Positions 34,449 through 45,000 are shown, counted from the first letter of the stretch. The stretch is 64,000 nt of DNA from Streptosporangiaceae bacterium NEAU-GS5 (GCA_017592665.1 JAGFNW010000014.1:151802-215801), one strand, 5' to 3'. The notes: generated by a model not told the origin, from the sequence alone. Made by a program: numbers and translations.

Positions 34449-35207
34449 TCAGGCTTTCCCGTGGACGGCCCAGGCTGTGGCGTCGATGGGGATGGGCCGC
34501 GTGGGCAGCAGCTCCTGGCAGTGCTCGCGAAGCCGCTCTCTGTGCTCGTCGTCGAGACCTGCGACGTATGCGCCGGCGGGTCCCACGCCGAGCAGGAAGG
34601 GATCCCACCACTCCTCGAAGGTCGGGTGGATCACCCGTACGGATAGCATCGCGGGCTTCAGGTCGTGGACGCCGGCCTGCTCGAACAGCTCGACCAGATG
34701 TCCCTCCCGGGCTCCGGCGAGGAACGCCTCGTTCGGCGCTTCGGGGTCGAGGTCGCCCGCGGCGCGCCAGAACAGCGACAGCGGGCTGCCGTCGCCGGCG
34801 TGATCCCACACGCAGGCCGCCACGAGGCCGCCGGGCCGGGTGACCCGCGCCATCTCCCGCACGCCCGCCACTGGATCGGCCATGAAGTGCACGACCAGCT
34901 GGGAGAGCGTCACATCGAACGTGTCGTCGGGGAACGGCAGCTGTTCGGCGGCGCCCCTCTGCACATCCACGCCGGGTAACCGCTCGCGGATGGCCACGAG
35001 GAACGGCTCGGACGGGTCGACGGCCGCGACGGCGCCGGCGCCGAGCCGCCTGACCAGCTCGGCGGTGAGGGCGCCCGGCCCGCACCCTACGTCGAGGGCG
35101 CGCTGCCCTGACGTTACATCGGCCAGGTCGGCGAAGCGCACCGCGAGCGGCTCGGCGTAGCGGCCCATAAAGCGGCCATAGGCGTCAGCGGTGACGTCGA
35201 AGGTCAT
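34449..35207 (-). CDS. Class I SAM-dependent methyltransferase
   Basis: A 252-residue methyltransferase of the UbiE/COQ5-like Methyltransf_11 type. Seen: YGRFMGRYAEPLA at the N-terminus, motif I ALDVGCGPGALTAEL, AVDPSEPFL, FDVTLSQLVVHFMADP and VTRPGGLVAACVWDH. I set the start at the ATG because TAAGTT lies 6 bases upstream and no ribosome site exists; a GTG one codon earlier is the alternative. It is divergent from the dienelactone hydrolase gene. Substrate unknown. Confidence 0.92.
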   Translation of the reverse strand: MTFDVTADAYGRFMGRYAEPLAVRFADLADVTSGQRALDVGCGPGALTAELVRRLGAGAVAAVDPSEPFLVAIRERLPGVDVQRGAAEQLPFPDDTFDVTLSQLVVHFMADPVAGVREMARVTRPGGLVAACVWDHAGDGSPLSLFWRAAGDLDPEAPNEAFLAGAREGHLVELFEQAGVHDLKPAMLSVRVIHPTFEEWWDPFLLGVGPAGAYVAGLDDEHRERLREHCQELLPTRPIPIDATAWAVHGKA

Positions 35208-35213
35208 CACCCG

Positions 35214-35219
35214 AACTTA
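35214..35219 (-). promoter_or_regulatory. Candidate -10 (TAAGTT) for leaderless methyltransferase
   Basis: On the minus strand TAAGTT ends 6 bases before the ATG at 35207, which supports that start over the GTG one codon upstream. Confidence 0.45.
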
Positions 35220-35309
35220 GGGGCATTCCGCTGCGCGGCACCAGACGTTGATCTGATAGGCACAGATCCTGCCGGGCGCAGAATTCCGCGAGAAACGAGG
35301 TTGGCATCG

Positions 35310-36074
35310 ATGACGGTTGTACATGGTACGAACGTGGACATTCCCACCGAAGATGGCGTGGCCGACGCTTACCTGGCGTATCCCGACGATCAGGCGGCCC
35401 ACCCTGCGGTGCTTTTCTATATGGACGCCTGGGGGCTGCGCCCTCGGCTGAGAGAGATGGCCGACCGGCTCGCCGAGGCCGGATACACCGTGCTCGTCCC
35501 CAATGTCCTCTACCGTCAGGGGCGCGCGCCGGTGCTGGACCTCCCCGAGCACATCGGGGCGGAAGACCGGCCGGCCCTGTTCGAGAAGCTCATTCCGATC
35601 ATGCGGCGGCTGACCCCCGAGCTCGCCATGCGCGACGCCGGGGCGTACCTCGCCTGGCTGGCCGCGCAACCGCAGGTCATCGACGGACCGGTCGGCGTCA
35701 CGGGCTACTGCATGGGCGCGGGCCTCGCCCTGCGCACGACCGGCACCTATCCCGACAGGGTGGCCGCCATGGCCGGCTTCCATGGCGCCAACCTGGCCGG
35801 TGACGCGGCCGACAGCCCGCACATGCTCGCCGACCGGATCACGGCCGAGCTGTATTTCGGCTTCGCCGACCAGGACCCGTCCATGCCGGCCGAGCAGATC
35901 GAGCGGCTCGGCAAGGCCCTCGACTCGGCCGGCGTCCGCTACCGCTCCGAGGTCTACGCCGGCGCCCGCCACGGCTACACCATGGCCGACACCGCCGTCT
36001 ACGACGCCGACGCCACCGAACGCCACTGGACTGCCCTGCTCGACCTCCTCGGCCGCACGTTCCCGAGCCGTTAA
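35310..36074 (+). CDS. Dienelactone hydrolase family protein
   Basis: A 254-residue alpha/beta-hydrolase of the dienelactone hydrolase family. The nucleophile elbow is GYCMGAG with Cys as nucleophile (near residue 135), the Asp is in YFGFADQDPSM, and the His in GARHGYTM completes the Cys-Asp-His triad. Length fits the family. GAGG lies 9 bases before the ATG; an in-frame TTG three codons upstream is less likely. The substrate may be a lactone or ester; no aromatic pathway genes are adjacent, so a housekeeping or detoxifying role is as likely. Confidence 0.92.
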   Translation: MTVVHGTNVDIPTEDGVADAYLAYPDDQAAHPAVLFYMDAWGLRPRLREMADRLAEAGYTVLVPNVLYRQGRAPVLDLPEHIGAEDRPALFEKLIPIMRRLTPELAMRDAGAYLAWLAAQPQVIDGPVGVTGYCMGAGLALRTTGTYPDRVAAMAGFHGANLAGDAADSPHMLADRITAELYFGFADQDPSMPAEQIERLGKALDSAGVRYRSEVYAGARHGYTMADTAVYDADATERHWTALLDLLGRTFPSR

Positions 36075-36085
36075 GCGATCACCGA

Positions 36086-36152
36086 TGCGCCAGGAGATGC
36101 GTGGCGCCGACCGGCGAGGTGGCCATGCCGCGGCGATCGCACTCCTGGCGCA
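36086..36152. repeat. 11-bp perfect inverted repeat between convergent genes
   Basis: TGCGCCAGGAG (36086-36096) is the exact reverse complement of CTCCTGGCGCA (36142-36152), with 45 bases between. It lies in the 102-base gap between the dienelactone hydrolase stop and the FMN reductase stop. It may form a long-loop terminator or be the ends of a lost small element. Confidence 0.5.
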
Positions 36153-36176
36153 CGGTGGTCCGTGCCGGGCTCCTGC

Positions 36177-36773
36177 TCACATGGCGGCTGGTACGGCGCG
36201 TGCCGCTGCCACCGCCCCCGCCCACCAGTGGATCTGGTCCAGCATGGCCGCCGCGGCCGCTTCGGGACCGGCCGGGTCATGCGGGGCGCCGGTCGCGTCG
36301 AACAGCTCGAAATATCGGGGGAAGCCCACGTAATTGCGGACCGTGTGGGCGTTCAGCTCGGTGAACACCTGGCGCAGGTGCTCGATGGCGAGCAGGCCGC
36401 CGCTGGCGCCGCCGTATCCGACGAAGCCGATGGTTTTGCCGTCCCACTGGGTGAAATGCCAGTCGATGGCGGTCTTCAGTGCGGCCGGATAGCTGCGGTT
36501 GAACTCGGGAGTGACGATCACCAGGGCGTCGGCCGCCTCCAGGCGGCGGGTGAGCTCGGCCATGCCGTCCGGGCGTGGCGGGTTCGGCTGGATCATCGGC
36601 GACACGGCCGGAAGGGCGAGCGGCAGCGGGAAGTCGGCGAGATCGATCACATCGACCTCGAACCGGCCGTCTCGCCGCGCCTGCCCGGCGAACCAGCGGG
36701 CCACCGTGGGGCCGAAGCGCCCGTTCCGGACACTGGCGATGATCACGGCGAGCCGCAGAGGAATGCTGGACAT
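36177..36773 (-). CDS. NADPH-dependent FMN reductase family protein
   Basis: A 198-residue flavodoxin-fold oxidoreductase. Seen: LRLAVIIASVRNGRFGPTVARW, which is the FMN phosphate loop, ALVIVTPEFNRSYPAALKTAIDW, the family hallmark, and FVGYGGASGGLLAIEHLR. Typical length. GAGGAG precedes the ATG with good spacing. The gene is divergent from a XRE-type regulator across 131 bases, so it may be that regulator's target. It probably reduces quinones, azo compounds or free FMN. Confidence 0.93.
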   Translation of the reverse strand: MSSIPLRLAVIIASVRNGRFGPTVARWFAGQARRDGRFEVDVIDLADFPLPLALPAVSPMIQPNPPRPDGMAELTRRLEAADALVIVTPEFNRSYPAALKTAIDWHFTQWDGKTIGFVGYGGASGGLLAIEHLRQVFTELNAHTVRNYVGFPRYFELFDATGAPHDPAGPEAAAAAMLDQIHWWAGAVAAARAVPAAM

Positions 36774-36891
36774 TCGGATCTCCTCGTAAACACGTTTGTA
36801 TCGACCCTCACTCTGAACCGGGCCGCCGCACGCAGGGAGACCGCTGCGATGGTGGTAGCGACAGGGCCACCATCGGGATGGATACGGCTGT

Positions 36892-36897
36892 TAGCGT
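36892..36897 (+). promoter_or_regulatory. Candidate -10 (TAGCGT) for leaderless XRE gene
   Basis: TAGCGT ends 7 bases before the GTG at 36905. It supports this GTG over the upstream ATG at 36878, which has no ribosome site. Confidence 0.4.
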
Positions 36898-36904
36898 CGG
36901 ATGC

Positions 36905-37762
36905 GTGAGCGGAAACGAGCTGGGGCTGTTCCTGCGGACGCGGCGCGAGGCGGTCACGCCCGCCGACGCCGGGCTGCCGGCCGGTCCGCGCCGCCGCACG
37001 CCCGGTCTGCGCCGTGCCGAGCTGGCCACCTTGGCCGGGGTGAGCGTGGAGTATGTGATCCGGCTGGAGCAGGGCCGCGACCGGCATCCGTCGGCAGGTG
37101 TGCTGTCGGCGCTCGCCGACGCGCTCCGCATGACCCCCAGCCAGCGCGTGCACCTGCACAACCTGGCCAAGGGCGCCGATCCGGGGTTCAGCTGCATGGG
37201 GGGAGCGGGCCCCAACCGCGTCGTGCGACCGGCCGTCCAGACCATCCTCGACCAGCTCGAACCCGCGCCCGCGGCCGTCGTCAACCGGCTCGGCGAGGTG
37301 CTGGCCTGCACCGACGGCTATCGCCTGCTCATGGGGCCGACCGGGCAGCTCGACGAGGGCCTGCCGGCAAGTTTTCCGCGCTATCTGTTCACCGATCCGC
37401 GAGCGCGCGTGGTCTACCCCGACTGGGAGGTCAAGGCCGACAAGGCCGTCGCGTCGCTCAAGCAGGGCCCATTTCGGTCGGATCCGCAGGTGGCCGCGCT
37501 CATCGGCGAGCTGACCCTGCTCGGCGGCGAGGAGTTCGCCGGCCGCCTGGCGCGGATCCCCGGCCTGCCCGACACCAACGGCGTGGCCCGCATGAGCCAC
37601 CCCGAGGCCGGGCCGCTGCGCCTGGCTTACGAACGGCTCGACCTGTCCGCCGACGACGACCAGCACGTCCTGGTCAACCTGCCGGCCGACCCCGCGACCG
37701 CGGCGGCGCTCGACCGGCTGACCGGCCGCCGCCCGGGCGGTCTGCGCGCCGTTTCCGGCTGA
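36905..37762 (+). CDS. XRE/MmyB-like transcriptional regulator
   Basis: A 285-residue regulator with an N-terminal Cro/C1-type HTH and a C-terminal MmyB-like ligand domain. Seen: LGLFLRTRREAVTPADAGLP, TPGLRRAELATLAGVSVEYVIRLEQGRD (the HTH), then the MmyB block NRLGEVLACTDGYRLLMG and the RYLFTDPRARVVYPDW segment. Such genes commonly lie divergent to a short-chain or flavin oxidoreductase they control, as here. The GTG start was chosen from the -10 spacing and gives the usual family start ELGLFLRTRR. Confidence 0.93.
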   Translation: MSGNELGLFLRTRREAVTPADAGLPAGPRRRTPGLRRAELATLAGVSVEYVIRLEQGRDRHPSAGVLSALADALRMTPSQRVHLHNLAKGADPGFSCMGGAGPNRVVRPAVQTILDQLEPAPAAVVNRLGEVLACTDGYRLLMGPTGQLDEGLPASFPRYLFTDPRARVVYPDWEVKADKAVASLKQGPFRSDPQVAALIGELTLLGGEEFAGRLARIPGLPDTNGVARMSHPEAGPLRLAYERLDLSADDDQHVLVNLPADPATAAALDRLTGRRPGGLRAVSG

Positions 37763-37850
37763 CCTCTATCCGGTTTTTCCGACTTCTCCCTGGTGCTGTG
37801 GAACTGGGCGGAACGCCTCCAGATTGGGTGCCAATCGTCAGGAGGAGTTC

Positions 37851-38708
37851 ATGACCAGGCATGATCGAACGTCCCGCGTTCCGCGCGGCGTGATGCGCGT
37901 GCTCGGCGGAGCGGCGGCGCTTGCCGTGGTGTCGGCCGTCGTCTCCGTGTCGCCCGCGATGGCGGCGCCCTGTTACGGCGACTGCAAGCCGGGCGTGGTG
38001 CGTTCGCAGGGGGTCCTCAAGTACGACGCGCCTGTCGGGTTGAACGACCAGATCACCGTCAGCTCCGGCGCCGGGTTCGTCGCGGTCACCGACCCTGCCG
38101 CCACGCTCACCGTGGGCATCGGATGCACGCTGGTCAGCCCGCACGAGGCGCACTGCGCCAACGCCGGATCCATGGTCATCCGCGGGTTGGACGGCGCCGA
38201 CGTGATCACCAATGCGACGGCTCTCCCCGCGCGCCTGATGGGCGGCGACGGAAATGACCGGCTCGCCGGGGGTTCCGGCGACGACATCCTCACCGGCGGA
38301 TTCGGCAGCGACGTGCTGCAGGGCGGCGCCGGTTCCGACACCGTCTCGTACGCGGAGACGTCGGCCAGGCTCGCCGTACGGGCCGACCTCGACGGGGCGA
38401 CCGGCGACGACGGCAGCTCGGAGGACGGGGCGGCCGGGGCCAGGGACACCATCGCCGCCGATGTGGAGAATCTGGAAGGCACCATCAAGGACGACGTGCT
38501 CATCGGAAACGCCGGCCCGAACGCCATCAGCGCCTCGGGCGGTCACGACCAGATTCAGGGCCTGGGCGGCGACGACCAGCTGGTCGGGAAGGGCGGCGGC
38601 GCGCTCGACGGCGGCGCCGGCGCCGACCACTGCACGTCCGATCTTCGCGGCCTGCCGTTCCCGGCGGACTCCTTCACGGGCTGCGAGACCAAGGAGATCC
38701 TGAGCTGA
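37851..38708 (+). CDS. Secreted RTX-like calcium-binding protein
   Basis: A 285-residue exported protein with a signal peptide ending at MAA near residue 39. After a beta-rich region with paired Cys come glycine-rich RTX/hemolysin-type nonapeptides: GGDGNDRLAGGSGDDILTGG, GSDVLQGGAGSDTVSYAE, then GGHDQIQGLGGDDQLVG. These bind calcium and fold as a parallel beta-roll once exported. GGAGGAG precedes the ATG. No catalytic domain is present; it may be a surface protein or matrix component. Confidence 0.85.
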   Translation: MTRHDRTSRVPRGVMRVLGGAAALAVVSAVVSVSPAMAAPCYGDCKPGVVRSQGVLKYDAPVGLNDQITVSSGAGFVAVTDPAATLTVGIGCTLVSPHEAHCANAGSMVIRGLDGADVITNATALPARLMGGDGNDRLAGGSGDDILTGGFGSDVLQGGAGSDTVSYAETSARLAVRADLDGATGDDGSSEDGAAGARDTIAADVENLEGTIKDDVLIGNAGPNAISASGGHDQIQGLGGDDQLVGKGGGALDGGAGADHCTSDLRGLPFPADSFTGCETKEILS

Positions 38709-38756
38709 GGCCCGCCCAGCGCGCCGGGCCGCCTCCCGGCGCGCTGCGGCGACCCG

Positions 38757-39317
38757 TCACGCACGGGTGTAGTGCGAGACCACGACCTGTCCATCGACCA
38801 CACGCGACTCGGTGACCCGCAGGTTGAGGCGCTCTTTCGGCTCGGCGAACAGCCGCAGGCCACCGCCGAGGACCACCGGGTGGACGGCGACGTGATACTC
38901 GTCGATCAGGCCGAGCTCGGTCAGCGCCGCCGCCAGGCCAGCGCCGCCGGTCAGCAGCATGTCGCTGCCCGGCTCGGCCTTCAGCGCGGCGACCTCGCGC
39001 TCCAGGTCGGCGCCGATGACCCGGCTGGTCCACTCGTCGCCCGCGTAGTCACGGGAGAATACGATCTTCGGGGTGGCGCGCCAGAACGGCGCGAAGGACG
39101 CCACGTGCGGGTCGTCGGAGATCGACTCGGCGTTCGGCCAGAACCCCACCATCATCTGCCACACGGGCCGGCCGAAGAGCAGGGTGTCGACCCGCTGGTC
39201 GAGGGCCTCCGAATAAGCCGAGAGCTCGGGGCCCATCACCGGCCAGTCGAACTCTCCATTGGGGCCGCAGATGAAGCCGTCGACCGACGTGTGCACCCAG
39301 TAAATGATCTTCCGCAT
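38757..39317 (-). CDS. Dihydrofolate reductase family protein (RibD C-terminal-like)
   Basis: A 186-residue member of the RibD_C/DHFR-like superfamily. Seen: MRKIIYWVHTSVDGFICGPNGEFDW at the start, LLFGRPVWQMMVGFWP, IVFSRDY, and the cofactor loop DMLLTGGAGLAAALTELGLIDEY, then PVVLGGGLRLF. GGAG lies upstream of the ATG with 6-base spacing. Proteins of this type are common and usually unassigned; true folate reduction is not implied. It is convergent with the RTX-like gene and divergent from the permease gene. Confidence 0.9.
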   Translation of the reverse strand: MRKIIYWVHTSVDGFICGPNGEFDWPVMGPELSAYSEALDQRVDTLLFGRPVWQMMVGFWPNAESISDDPHVASFAPFWRATPKIVFSRDYAGDEWTSRVIGADLEREVAALKAEPGSDMLLTGGAGLAAALTELGLIDEYHVAVHPVVLGGGLRLFAEPKERLNLRVTESRVVDGQVVVSHYTRA

Positions 39318-39521
39318 GGCCTGCTCCTCGGCTGCCGTCTTCTTGCTCGGACACAGACAGGTCGGAGCGGCCGCCCGCTTCTCGACGTCTTCTGACGACG
39401 ATTCGCCCACGGGTTTCCGGCGGTCTTCATCGGGTGCCAGCACCCTTTCGAATTGTCGGTGGGACGGAGTGTAATCGGCTCGTGGCGCCGGTGGCGGTGG
39501 CCGCTGCGGACGGAGTGCACA

Positions 39522-41906
39522 GTGACGATCATCTGGATGCGGATGGAGCTGCGCCGGCGCTGGCGTTCGCTCCTGGTGCTGACGCTGCTGCTGGCCTTCT
39601 CCACGGGCACGGTCCTCAGCGCGGTGGCCGGGGCGCGGCGCGGCCTGTCGGCCGTCGACCGGTTGCTCGCCACCACCTTGCCCACGACGGTCGTCGTGCT
39701 GCCCAACCAGCCGGGTTTCGACTGGTCGAAGGTGCGAAACCTGCCCGAGGTCGAGGCGCTGACCGGCTTCGCGGTGTCCGGCTTCGGCGTCGACGGGCTT
39801 CCGTGGGGCGCAAATGCGTTCCCCGCGGCCGATGACGAGGTGTGGCGGACCATCGAGCGGCCGGTCGTCCTCGAGGGGCGGATGCCCGACATGACCAAGG
39901 TGGATGAGGTCGTCGTCAGCTCGCGGTTTCCCGGCACCTATCACAAGTCCGTGGGCGACCACGTGACCCTCCGGCTGCTCGCCCCCGACCAGCTGGCGGC
40001 GCAGGGCGACGACGTCGTGCCGCGCGGCCGCGCGATCGACGCCACCATCGTCGGCGTGATCCGCTCGCCCTGGTTCGCCGACCACGGAAACGACGGCGGA
40101 TTCGTGGCGGCCACCTCGGCCCTCTACGCCACCTATCCCGGCAGCATCGTGAGCAAGGAGCAGGGCTACGTCAACGCGCTCGTCCGGCTGAAAGGCGGCC
40201 AGTCGGCGGTGAGAGCCTTCCGGGCCGACATGGCCAAGGTGACGGGCCGGACCGACATCGACGTCTGGTCGATGGAGCAGCGGTTCGTCGCCCCGTGGCG
40301 CAAGCTGACCTCCTTCGAGGGGTCGTCGCTGCTGGCGTTCGGCCTGGCCGCGCTGGTCGCGGCGATCGTCCTGGTCGGGCAGTCCGTGGCGCGCTACGCC
40401 GCGGCGACCACGGCCGACCTGCGGCTGCTGCGTCCGCTCGGGATGACCCCGCGCCAGGTGATGGCGGCCGCGTCGGCCGCGCCCCTGGTGGCGGCCGTCG
40501 CGGGCGCAACGGCCGGGGTGGCGGCGGCGATCGTGGTGTCCGACTGGACTCCTTTGGGTTCGGCCGCCCTCCAGGAGCCGGCCCCCGGCATCGACATCGA
40601 CTGGCTCGTCCTCGGCACGGGCTGGATCCTCGTGCCGATCCTGGTGCTCGCGGCCTGTGTCACGACGGCCGCCCTCACCCTCGCCGCGGCCGGCCGCGCC
40701 GGCTCGGCCCGTCGCTCGGCGGTCGCCCTCGCCGCGGCGCGCCTCGGCCTGCCCGTGCCCGTCCAGGTCGGCACCCGCTTCGCCCTGGAGCCCGGGCGGG
40801 GCCGCAGCTCCGTGCCGGTCCGTCCCGCGCTGGTGGGCGCGGTCGCGGGCGTGCTCGGCGTCGTCGGCGTCTTCACCTTCTCGGCCGGGCTCAACGACGC
40901 CGCGGTCAACACACAGCGATGGGGCCAGACACACACGCTCGACGCCTTCCTCGGCCTGAACGGGCAGGAGGGTCCGGCCGGAAAGATCTTGAGCGTCATC
41001 GCCCGGAATCCGGCGGTGGTCTCGCTCAACGACGCCCGCCAGGCGGTGGGCGAGTCGGGGGACACCTCGGTGACCTTCTATACCTACCAGCCCGTCAAGG
41101 GGCGGCACGAGGCGGTCCTGCTGGACGGCCGGATGGCGGCCGGGCCGGGCGAGGTGGTGCTGGCGCCGATCTCCGCGGAGCAGATGGGCGTCTCGGTCGG
41201 CGACTCCGTGCGTTTCACCGGGCGCGAGGGCCGCACGGGCGACTTCACGGTCAGCGGGATCGGATTCCTCCCTACGGGCCCGCACAACGACTACTCCGAC
41301 GGCGGCTGGATCACCTCTGCCGACTACGACGCGCTGTTCGGCGACTTCTTCAAGTTCCACACGGCCCAGATCACGTTACGGCCCGGCTCCGACACCACCG
41401 CGGTCATGCGGCAGCTGCAGCAGGCCACGGCCTCGCTCACGGGCGGCGACCCGCTGCCGCTCAGCCGGGTCACGATCCCTCCCATGGCCGGAGAGCTGGT
41501 CGGCGTCCGGGTGCTGCCCATCGTCCTCGGTGGCTTCCTGGTCCTGCTCGCCGTCGGAGCGGTCGGCCATGCCCTGGCCACGGCCGTGCGACGGAGGCGG
41601 CACGAGGTGGCCGTGCTCCGCGCCCTCGGCCTCACCCGGCTGCAGGCCCGCTGGACCGTCATCACCCAGGCCACCGTGCTCGCACTGGCCGGTCTCCTGG
41701 CCGGCGTCCCGCTGGGCCTGGCGCTGGGCCGCACCCTCTGGAGGCTGGAGGCCGACCGCACCCCGCTCTACTACCAGCCGCCGTGGGCCCTCTGGGTCAT
41801 CCTGCTGATCGGCCCCGCGGCCATCCTGATCGCCAACGCCCTCGCCGCCTGGCCCGGCCACCTCGCCGCCCGCCTCCGCATCGGCCACGTCTTACGCGCC
41901 GAATAA
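39522..41906 (+). CDS. FtsX-like ABC transporter permease (orphan)
   Basis: A 794-residue membrane protein with the double-FtsX layout: an N-terminal helix, a large extracytoplasmic domain (about 50-260), three helices, a short loop, a second extracytoplasmic domain and three C-terminal helices. The FtsX block LRPLGMTPRQVMAAASAAPLVA and its C-terminal twin LRALGLTRLQARWTVITQA are clear. The GTG has GGAG 7 bases upstream. Such permeases need an ATPase of the MacB/LolD type, but none is next to it, so the partner must be encoded elsewhere. Likely moves lipoproteins, peptides or lipids, or transmits force to wall enzymes. Confidence 0.88.
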   Translation: MTIIWMRMELRRRWRSLLVLTLLLAFSTGTVLSAVAGARRGLSAVDRLLATTLPTTVVVLPNQPGFDWSKVRNLPEVEALTGFAVSGFGVDGLPWGANAFPAADDEVWRTIERPVVLEGRMPDMTKVDEVVVSSRFPGTYHKSVGDHVTLRLLAPDQLAAQGDDVVPRGRAIDATIVGVIRSPWFADHGNDGGFVAATSALYATYPGSIVSKEQGYVNALVRLKGGQSAVRAFRADMAKVTGRTDIDVWSMEQRFVAPWRKLTSFEGSSLLAFGLAALVAAIVLVGQSVARYAAATTADLRLLRPLGMTPRQVMAAASAAPLVAAVAGATAGVAAAIVVSDWTPLGSAALQEPAPGIDIDWLVLGTGWILVPILVLAACVTTAALTLAAAGRAGSARRSAVALAAARLGLPVPVQVGTRFALEPGRGRSSVPVRPALVGAVAGVLGVVGVFTFSAGLNDAAVNTQRWGQTHTLDAFLGLNGQEGPAGKILSVIARNPAVVSLNDARQAVGESGDTSVTFYTYQPVKGRHEAVLLDGRMAAGPGEVVLAPISAEQMGVSVGDSVRFTGREGRTGDFTVSGIGFLPTGPHNDYSDGGWITSADYDALFGDFFKFHTAQITLRPGSDTTAVMRQLQQATASLTGGDPLPLSRVTIPPMAGELVGVRVLPIVLGGFLVLLAVGAVGHALATAVRRRRHEVAVLRALGLTRLQARWTVITQATVLALAGLLAGVPLGLALGRTLWRLEADRTPLYYQPPWALWVILLIGPAAILIANALAAWPGHLAARLRIGHVLRAE

Positions 41907-42021
41907 GCCGAATAGCCCCTCAGCCGCCCGCCGCCTGCCGAGTCACGGCGTCCCCGCGCGGACCGAGCCACCCACCTCCGTCGCGTCCGGCAGCGCTTGG
42001 CTCGGAGGGCCCGCCGGGGCG

Positions 42022-45000
42022 TCAAGCGCCGCCGGCGGCAAGGACGGTGAAGCGCTCCAGCATGACGCCGAGCGCCACGGCCAGCAGCGGCAGCGACGCG
42101 AAGGCCAGCACCCGGCTCCACCACCACGCGCCGGGCGGCGCCAGCAGCCGGATGATCTCCCGGGTTATCACGACCATCACGAACAGCACGAGCGCGATCA
42201 CCCCGACCGGCGTCCACGGCGTGGATCCGATCTTCAACGGGGTGGCGACCAATGGCGGCTGGACGGCGCCCGTCGGCGCGTCGCGCAGGGTCATCACCGC
42301 GGCGTCGTCGTTGGCGAACAAGGTCCGCATGTCGCGGTCGCGTGACAGCGCCGCCCGCACCTTCTGCCCCCAGTCGGCCGGGTAGTTGGCGTCCAGCTCG
42401 AGCGAGGCGTCCTGGCTACGCGTGAGCAGCAGGAACGACCCCGGTCCCGCGGCGCGCAGCTGTTCGACGATGGCGCCGACGTCCTCGGGGTTGCGTGAGG
42501 TCGGCGTGCGGATCTGGCGGACCCGCTCCACCCCCTTGACGCTCCAGGCGATGCTCGAGCCGCCGGGCCCGTCGGCCACCAGGTAGAGCACGCGCGTCGT
42601 GGGCAGCGGCTGGGCGTAGATGTAGTCGACCGCGGCCCGTTCCAGCGGCGAGGTCCACTCGTACTTCTCGTTGCCGTAGCGGGCCAGCAGGAACCCACCC
42701 GCCAGCACGAGCACGCAGGCGCACGCGGCGATCGGGCGCAGCTTGCGAAGCGCCCGCCAGAACTTGCCGAGCTCCGGCAGCGGGATCCGGCTCGGAATCT
42801 CGGGAAAGAACACGTACGCGATGAGGAAGCTGGCGGCCGGCAGGGTGAACAGGTAGACCCGGAGCCCGAGCTCGCCGCCGTAGCTGAGCATGGCCAGCGA
42901 CATGACGGGGACCAGCAGCATCACGAACAGCACGCGGTCGCCGATGCGCCGCCGAAGGCGCCGCAGCATGCCGAGCCCGGCAAGCCCGAGCACCATCGCG
43001 GTGATCCCGAGCCGGGTGTAGAGCACGAGCAGGCGCTCGGTGTTGGCCGAGCTGATCCGTCCCGTGGTGTTCTGCGTCAGGTTGCCGCCGACCTGGCCCA
43101 CCCCGCCGACCATGGCGTTCAGGTGCCCCGACCAGTACGCCACGGCCATGTAGTTGACGTACGCGGCGACGAGGACCCCCAGCATGACCGTCAGCAGGAA
43201 GCTGAGCCGGGTGCGGCGGAAGACCACGAGCCCGCCGAGCGCGCCGACCATCATGAACGGGGTGATCTGGTGCGCCGTGGCCGTGGCGATGAACAGCAGC
43301 ACCACCAGCAGCAGCACGATGATCCGGTCGGCGCCGGTCACGGTCCGCTCGGCCCGCTCGCCCGGCTGGAGGGTCCAGCGGCGCTTCCAGAACGAGGCGA
43401 CCGGCTCGATCCGCGGGAACCAGGTCACCAGCAGCGCCACGAACAGCAGGTAGAGCAGGTAGGTCAGGCCCTGCGGGGAGAAGTAGTCCTGCCCGATCCA
43501 CTGCGCCACCACGAACACCAGCAGGGCCAGCCACTTGGCCCGCCGATCGGCCCGCAGCCGCTTGGCGATGAGCAGCATCGGCAGCAGGTAGAGCGCGTTG
43601 GAGATCAGCGGCCACCAGTTCATCAGCGCCGCCGGGTCGCTGATCCCGGTGGCCCGGAGCAGGAAGGCCGCGAACGCCGAGAAGCCCGGCCAGTTGAACC
43701 GCGCGTCGAGGGACAGCAGCGTCTCGCCCGTCCGCGCGATGTAGTCGACGAATCCGCCGATGGTCCAGGCGACCGGGAACCGCGGCAGCGGCTCCACCAC
43801 GGCCGCGGCGCCGTGCAGCATGAACAGCAGCGTGAGGATCTGCGACAGCAGCAGCACGGGCCGGTTGCGCCGCTGCATGAGCGTGTCGAAGAAGATCACG
43901 ATGACCATGAGGATGGCGGCCAGCGCCAGCCCCGGCATCACCGAGACGAGGCCGAGGCCGTTCATCTTGTACAGGTCGACGCCGAACAGGGGGCCGGGCC
44001 GCGAGCGCATCGCGATCACGTACATGACCAGGGCCTCGGCCGTGATCAGCGGGCCCAGCCAGACGCTGGGGCGGCGCGCGAGCGCGACGATCCGCTCGAT
44101 CATCGACGGCCGCGGCTCGGCCGGGCCGGTCTCGGCGGCGAACGGCACCACCTCGACGATGGGCTCGTCGTGGGACTGGGGATCCGGCGACGGCCCGGTG
44201 CCGGATTCGACGTCGACGTCGATGGAGGGCGCCAGGCGCGGCGCGGGCGGCGCGGGCGTGCCGATGCCGCGCAGCACCCGCCGCAGGCCCGGCGTGACGG
44301 CAAGGGCCATCAGCGCCTGGGTGTTGAGCAGCGCCACGCCCACTCCCGTGATCCCGGCGCGCGGCAGCATGATCGCGGTGAGCCCGGCGGCCAGCGCGAA
44401 CCGGGCCGCCTGGATCACCAGCAGCGGCCGGGGCCGGCCGAGCGCGCGCAGCGCCCCAAGGTACAGCTCGACGACGGCGCGGGCCAGTGTCGTGAGCGCC
44501 AGCAGTCGCAGCAGCGTGGTGCCCTTGTCGGAGAACTCGGCCCCGAACACCGACAGGACCACCGGCGCCAGCAGGACGACCACGGCCACCAGCGGGACGA
44601 GCACGGCCATGCTGCGGCGCAGCGCCCGCCGGGTGTTGGCGGCGAGGGCCGCCGGATCGAAGCCGCCCTCGACCGTGAGAGAGGTCGCCATGGTGAACGC
44701 GAAGATCTCCAGCAGGCCGCCGACCGTGGTGGCGATGCCGTAGTAGGCGTAGGTGACCGTGGAGACCTCGGTCGCGACCATCACGGGGATCAGGTAGATC
44801 GCGGCCAGGGTGAAGACCGAGCCGAAGTAGTCGCCGCCGACGAACCGGCCGATGGTGCGCAGCGCCACCGGCGTGCGGTCGGCTGTGGCCCGCACGTGCC
44901 GGGGGATGAGCCGTGCGAAGATCAGGAAGTTGACCGGCAGGATGCCGATGGCGACCGGGATGATCCAGGCGAGGAAGACCTCCCAGGCGATCGCCCGGCC

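Noticed and set aside
38757..41360. 867-residue reading of the DHFR-like gene
   Set aside because: Everything upstream of the ATG at 39317 is antisense to the FtsX-like permease; GGAG before that ATG sets the start.
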